From Nocardioides sp. zg-1228 (lineage in GTDB: Bacteria; Actinomycetota; Actinomycetes; Propionibacteriales; Nocardioidaceae): a DNA stretch of 64,000 nucleotides. The position numbers were made by a program, and so were the translations under genes. Each line of letters opens with the position of its first letter. Position 1 is the first letter of the stretch. The notes under the pieces were generated by a model. It was not told the DNA's origin and did no database searches. It was given only the letters and a program-made list of their open reading frames with translations. Of this stretch, positions 60,709-64,000 are shown in pieces. The stretch covers positions 2,976,001 to 3,040,000 of the forward strand of contig NZ_CP070961.1 in NCBI RefSeq assembly GCF_017086465.1, given 5' to 3'.

Positions 60709-61821
60709 TCAGCCGGCGAGGCGAGCCACAGCGGCGGCGACCCGCTCGTCGGTGGCGGTGAACGCGACGCGTACGTGCTCGCGCCCCGACGGGCCGTAGA
60801 ACTCGCCCGGCGCCACCAGGATGCCCTGCTCGGCGAGGTCGGCGACCGTACGCCAGCAGTCCTCGCCCCGGGTCGCCCAGAGGTAGAGCGAGGCCTCGGA
60901 GTGGTCGATGCGGAAGCCGGCGACCTGCAGGGCCTCCTTGAGCAGCGCCCGGCGGGGGGCGTAGGTCGCGTGCTGCTCGGCGACGTGCGCATCGTCGTCG
61001 AGGGCCGCGATCATCGCGTGCTGCTGAGGGCCGGGCATCTGGAGGCCGAGGTTCTTGCGGACCGCCAGCAGCTCGCCGACGAGGGCGGGGTCGCCGGCGA
61101 CGAAGGCGCACCGGTAGCCGGCGAGGTTGGAGCGCTTGGACAGCGAGTGGACCGCGAGGACATCGTCGAGCGAGCCGCCGTTGACCTGCGGGTCGAGGAT
61201 CGAGAGAGGCTTGTCGCCCTCCCACGCGCACTCGATGTAGCACTCGTCGGAGACGAGCACGGTGCCGCGCTCGCGGCACCAGTCGACGACCTTGCGCAGG
61301 TGGTCGAGGGGCAGCACGCGCCCGCTGGGGTTGGCCGGGCTGTTGAGCCACAGCAGGCTCGGGACCCGCGGTCCGAACGCGGTCAGCGAGTCGGTCGCCA
61401 GGCTCTCCGCGCCGGCCAGCGCCGCGCCGACCTCGTAGGTCGGGTAGGCGAGCGCCGGGTAGCCGACGAGGTCGCCGGGCCCGATGCCCAGGTGCAGCGC
61501 GAGGTCGGCGATCAGCTCCTTGGATCCGGTCACCGGCAGCACGCCGTCGAGCCCGAGGCCGCTCACCCCGTGACGTCGGGCGAGCCAGTCGATCGCGGCC
61601 CGGCGGGTGTCCTCGAGGCCGATCGTCGTCGGGTAGCCCGGGGAGTCGGCTGCAGAACGCAGCGCGTCCTGCACGACGGCAGGCGTCGGGTCGACGGGCG
61701 TGCCGACCGAGAGGTCGCAGATCCCGTCGGGGTGGGCGTGGGCCGTCGCGGCGTACGCCGTCAGCCGGTCCCAGGGGAAGTCCGGGAGGCGCGCGGACAC
61801 GCGCGGTCGGTGCGCGTGCAC
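60709..61821 (-). CDS. dapC: N-succinyl-L,L-diaminopimelate aminotransferase
   Basis: The 370-residue PLP-dependent class I/II aminotransferase has substrate/cofactor segments LSVGTPVDPTP near residue 37, LLWLNSPANPSGRVLP near residue 156 and the PLP-lysine loop VHSLSKRSNLAGYRCAFVAG near residue 225. SGREHVRVAFTATDER near the end carries the carboxylate-binding Arg. Actinobacterial DapC has this form. It follows the ferredoxin gene by 21 bases, an arrangement (fdxA-dapC) conserved in mycobacteria. Confidence 0.92.
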   Translation of the reverse strand: MHAHRPRVSARLPDFPWDRLTAYAATAHAHPDGICDLSVGTPVDPTPAVVQDALRSAADSPGYPTTIGLEDTRRAAIDWLARRHGVSGLGLDGVLPVTGSKELIADLALHLGIGPGDLVGYPALAYPTYEVGAALAGAESLATDSLTAFGPRVPSLLWLNSPANPSGRVLPLDHLRKVVDWCRERGTVLVSDECYIECAWEGDKPLSILDPQVNGGSLDDVLAVHSLSKRSNLAGYRCAFVAGDPALVGELLAVRKNLGLQMPGPQQHAMIAALDDDAHVAEQHATYAPRRALLKEALQVAGFRIDHSEASLYLWATRGEDCWRTVADLAEQGILVAPGEFYGPSGREHVRVAFTATDERVAAAVARLAG

Positions 61822-61842
61822 CTCAGCCGCCGAGGGGGCAGG

Positions 61843-62169
61843 TCACTCGTCGTGCTCCTGCGGGGGCAGCGCGGCGACGAGCTCGTGGTCCTTGTCGATG
61901 ACGCCCATCTTGGCCGCGCCACCGGGCGAGCCGAGGTCGTCGAAGAAGTGGACGTTGGCGTCGTAGTAGCCCTTCCACTCCTCCGGGGTGTCGTCCTCGT
62001 AGAAGATCGCCTCGACCGGGCAGACCGGCTCGCAGGCGCCGCAGTCGACGCACTCGTCGGGGTGGATGTAGAGCATCCGCTTGCCCTCGTAGATGCAGTC
62101 GACGGGGCACTCGTCGACGCACGCGCGGTCCTTGAGGTCGACGCACGGCTGGGCGATGACGTAGGTCAC
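61843..62169 (-). CDS. fdxA: Seven-iron ferredoxin
   Basis: The 108-residue ferredoxin has the two cluster-binding Cys groups [17 protein letters not shown] (residues 9-25) and [12 protein letters not shown] (about 40-51). The first group has the spacing of a [3Fe-4S] site and the second a [4Fe-4S] site. The C-terminal extension with [19 protein letters not shown] is the actinobacterial FdxA tail. It transfers electrons to redox enzymes such as P450s. It is divergent from the GNAT gene and upstream of dapC. Confidence 0.95.
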   Translation of the reverse strand: MTYVIAQPCVDLKDRACVDECPVDCIYEGKRMLYIHPDECVDCGACEPVCPVEAIFYEDDTPEEWKGYYDANVHFFDDLGSPGGAAKMGVIDKDHELVAALPPQEHDE

Positions 62170-62236
62170 CTGGTCCTCCTGGAGGCGGGGGTGCTCGGGG
62201 TGGGGGAACGTGTCGGTTCACTCTAGTATCCGGCGG

Positions 62237-63151
62237 GTGTCCGACACGTCAGAACCCCGTGCCGACGAGACGACCACCGGCCGGCACGCCCTCGGCCCGC
62301 ACGTCGTGGGCCAGCGCGTCGTCGTACGCCATCTCCTGCCGGACGGCCGGGCCACCGACGTGCTCGGCACCTGCACGTCGTGGGACGCCGGCTCGATGAC
62401 CGTCGATCGGGAGGGGCACGGCCCGGTGGTGATCGCCCTCGCCGACGTCGTCACGGGCAAGCCGGTGCCACCACGCGCGTCGGTGCGCGCCCGGGTGTCC
62501 GCACAGGAGGTCGAGGAGCACGTCTCGGCGCTCTGGGACTCGATCACCACCGAGCCGCTCGGTCGGTGGCTCCTGCGGGCCTCGCCGCCGCACGGCGGTC
62601 GGCTGCGCCGCCGCGGCAACTCCGCGCTGGCGATGGCTGAGCCGGGCATCGGCTGGGCCGACGCGGCGTTCGGCGTACGCCGGTTCTACGAGGCGCTCGA
62701 CCAGACGCCGATCGTGCAGGTGCAGCGCGGGTCGGACGTCGAGCGGACCCTCGCCCCGCTGGGCTTCCGGCCGATGGGAGACGGCGACGCGCACGCCCAG
62801 CTCGCGTCCGTGGCCCGGGCGCTGCGCTCGGCCCGGGCGGCGGCCCCGGACGTCGCCGCGACGTACGACGAACGGCCGGGCTCCGTGGTGGTGTCGCTCG
62901 AGGGCGGCGCCGCGACCGGACGGGGCGTCCTGTCGGGCGACTGGCTGCTGGTCGAGTCGCTCGCCGTCGACCCGGCCCACCGCCGCCGCGGCCTCGCCAC
63001 GGCGGTCCTCGCGGAGGTCCTCGACTGGGGCGCGTCGTCCGGCGCGACCACCGCCCTGCTGCACGTCGAGACCGACAACGAGGCCGCGATCGCGCTCTAC
63101 GAGCGGCACGGCTTCGTCACCCACCACACCAACCGCTACCTCGTCGCGTAG
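62237..63151 (+). CDS. GNAT-family N-acetyltransferase with N-terminal SH3-like domain
   Basis: The 304-residue protein has an N-terminal beta segment (about 20-85: GQRVVVRHLLPDGRATDVLG, DAGSMTVDREGHGPVVIALA) like the domain found in actinobacterial two-domain GNATs. The GNAT fold has the acetyl-CoA loop VDPAHRRRGLATAVLAEVLD near residue 249 and NEAAIALYERHGF near residue 285. It is divergent from fdxA; GTG 62237 is the start. The acceptor substrate is not evident. Confidence 0.85.
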   Translation: MSDTSEPRADETTTGRHALGPHVVGQRVVVRHLLPDGRATDVLGTCTSWDAGSMTVDREGHGPVVIALADVVTGKPVPPRASVRARVSAQEVEEHVSALWDSITTEPLGRWLLRASPPHGGRLRRRGNSALAMAEPGIGWADAAFGVRRFYEALDQTPIVQVQRGSDVERTLAPLGFRPMGDGDAHAQLASVARALRSARAAAPDVAATYDERPGSVVVSLEGGAATGRGVLSGDWLLVESLAVDPAHRRRGLATAVLAEVLDWGASSGATTALLHVETDNEAAIALYERHGFVTHHTNRYLVA

Positions 63152-63185
63152 CCGGGTCTCACCTGCCGCCCTGTTGGATGGAGGG

Positions 63186-63989
63186 ATGACCGTCACCGAG
63201 CGCACCACCGCCCCCGCCCCGACCGGAGCAGACCGCGGACGCCAGGTCGGCGTCACGGTCGCCGAGGTCCTGTGCCTGTACGGCACGCTCGTCGGGGTCG
63301 GCGTCGTCGGCACCAGCGTCGAGAGCTCCTCGGGCGGCGCGCTCTCCGCAGACGCCACTCTGCTGGCCCCGCTCGGCCCGGCCTTCTCGATCTGGTCGGT
63401 GATCTACGCCGGCCTGGCCGCCTACACGATCTGGCAGTGGCTGCCGTCCTCCGCCACCGACGCCCGTGCCCGCAGCACCGGCTGGCTGGCCGCGGCGTCG
63501 ATGCTGCTGAACGCCGGCTGGCTGCTCGTCACGCAGCAGGGCTGGCTGTGGGCGAGCGTCGTCGTGATCCTCGCGCTGGTGGTCGTGCTCGGGCTGCTGG
63601 TGCAGCGCCTCGCCGACCTCGACCCCGCGCCGTCGCTGCTGCAGCGGGTGGTGGTCGACGGCACCTTCGGGCTCTACCTGGGCTGGGTCTCGGTGGCCAC
63701 CTGCGCCAACATCACGGCGACCCTGGTGGCGGAGGGCGTGGACTCCTCGACCCTGGTGGGCGAGCTGGTGGCCGCGCTGGTCATCGCCGTGGTGGTCGGC
63801 GTCGCCGCCGTGGTCGTCGCCCGCACCGGGCCGCGCTGGGCCTTCGCCCTCGCGGCGGCCTGGGGCCTGGCCTGGATCGCCGTCGGCCGGCTGACCGACG
63901 AGCCCGCCTCGACGCTGGTCGGCATCGTCGCCGCGGTCGCCGCCGCGGCCGTGCTCGCGCTGACCGCCCGCGCCGCCGTCCGCGACTGA
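63186..63989 (+). CDS. TspO/MBR-like membrane protein
   Basis: The 267-residue protein has about eight hydrophobic helices. The pattern PLGPAFSIWSVIYAGLAAYT near residue 65, and LLNAGWLLVTQQGWLW near residue 115, matches the tryptophan-rich sensory protein (TspO/MBR) group, here the longer variant with extra C-terminal helices. These bind porphyrins and other hydrophobic ligands. The gene ends near the window edge but is complete (stop at 63987-63989). Confidence 0.75.
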   Translation: MTVTERTTAPAPTGADRGRQVGVTVAEVLCLYGTLVGVGVVGTSVESSSGGALSADATLLAPLGPAFSIWSVIYAGLAAYTIWQWLPSSATDARARSTGWLAAASMLLNAGWLLVTQQGWLWASVVVILALVVVLGLLVQRLADLDPAPSLLQRVVVDGTFGLYLGWVSVATCANITATLVAEGVDSSTLVGELVAALVIAVVVGVAAVVVARTGPRWAFALAAAWGLAWIAVGRLTDEPASTLVGIVAAVAAAAVLALTARAAVRD

Positions 63990-64000
63990 CCGACTGCGGC

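Overview
The window is GC-rich DNA from an actinobacterium, most likely a member of the Nocardioidaceae (Nocardioides-like). This rests on many GTG starts and GTGA/ATGA stop-start overlaps, a sigE-rseA-htrA locus divergent from an O-methyltransferase as in mycobacteria, a DUF3117 microprotein, a T-box leader in front of an eukaryote-type ileS, a large NAD-glutamate dehydrogenase, and two-protein LigD-type/Ku end joining. No rRNA, tRNA, CRISPR array, transposase or integrase was recognised. The genus is an inference.

Layout. 1-2.66 kb is visibly less GC-rich and looks like the end of a mobile island: a double helix-turn-helix protein, an unrecognised two-gene module (cytosolic protein plus four-helix membrane protein) and a small excisionase-like protein. 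It abuts a Tad-pilus ATPase gene (cpaF/tadA) cut off after about 100 codons. 3.1-6.3 kb is a flavin monooxygenase, BASS transporter and epimerase operon. 6.4-9.7 kb holds an RTX remnant, an ECF42-type sigma factor with its DGPF/YciI partner, a divergent 47-residue protein, and DUF3224 and DUF3995 genes. 9.9-15.9 kb holds DUF1269, an internally deleted SQR-like flavoprotein, an orphan response regulator, the NHEJ polymerase, ligase and Ku genes, and a hydrolase. 16-20.2 kb is a CoA-transferase and MatC-type carrier unit divergent from a GntR/FCD regulator and a TSUP exporter.

20.3-30.2 kb holds glutamate dehydrogenase, DUF2505, a frameshifted maleylpyruvate-isomerase-like gene, pruA (proline/glutamate catabolism), DUF6912 and a WS/DGAT-like acyltransferase. 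30.3-35.4 kb holds a cupredoxin-like lipoprotein plus membrane protein, an RTX protein, and Tad genes (CpaE-like, SAF/CpaB-like) with a BldC-like regulator. 35.5-40.1 kb is the sigE envelope-stress locus. 40.2-45.9 kb holds pepA, DUF3117, an enoyl-CoA hydratase, a DivIVA-like peptide, a LOG-family protein and dapE. 45.9-48.6 kb is a TetR-controlled DrrAB-like exporter with two palindromic operators.

48.6-51.7 kb is a three-gene operon of mutually related membrane proteins. Two of them carry the same C-terminal Cys/His (zinc-ribbon-like) domain, which makes this one of the strongest candidates for an undescribed system. 51.8-55.2 kb is ileS with its T-box. 55.3-64 kb holds a membrane protein/XRE pair with twin operators, a PepSY lipoprotein, DinB, an unrecognised secreted protein, dapD, a two-domain cell-wall enzyme, dapC, a ferredoxin, a GNAT acetyltransferase and a TspO-like protein. 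dapE, dapD and dapC give three steps of the succinylase lysine/DAP pathway.

Other signals not explained by ordinary annotation are a dispersed intergenic repeat family (20-bp core, 32-bp period, two loci with different 12-bp linkers) and mirror-image ECF promoters between the YciI gene and the 47-residue gene.
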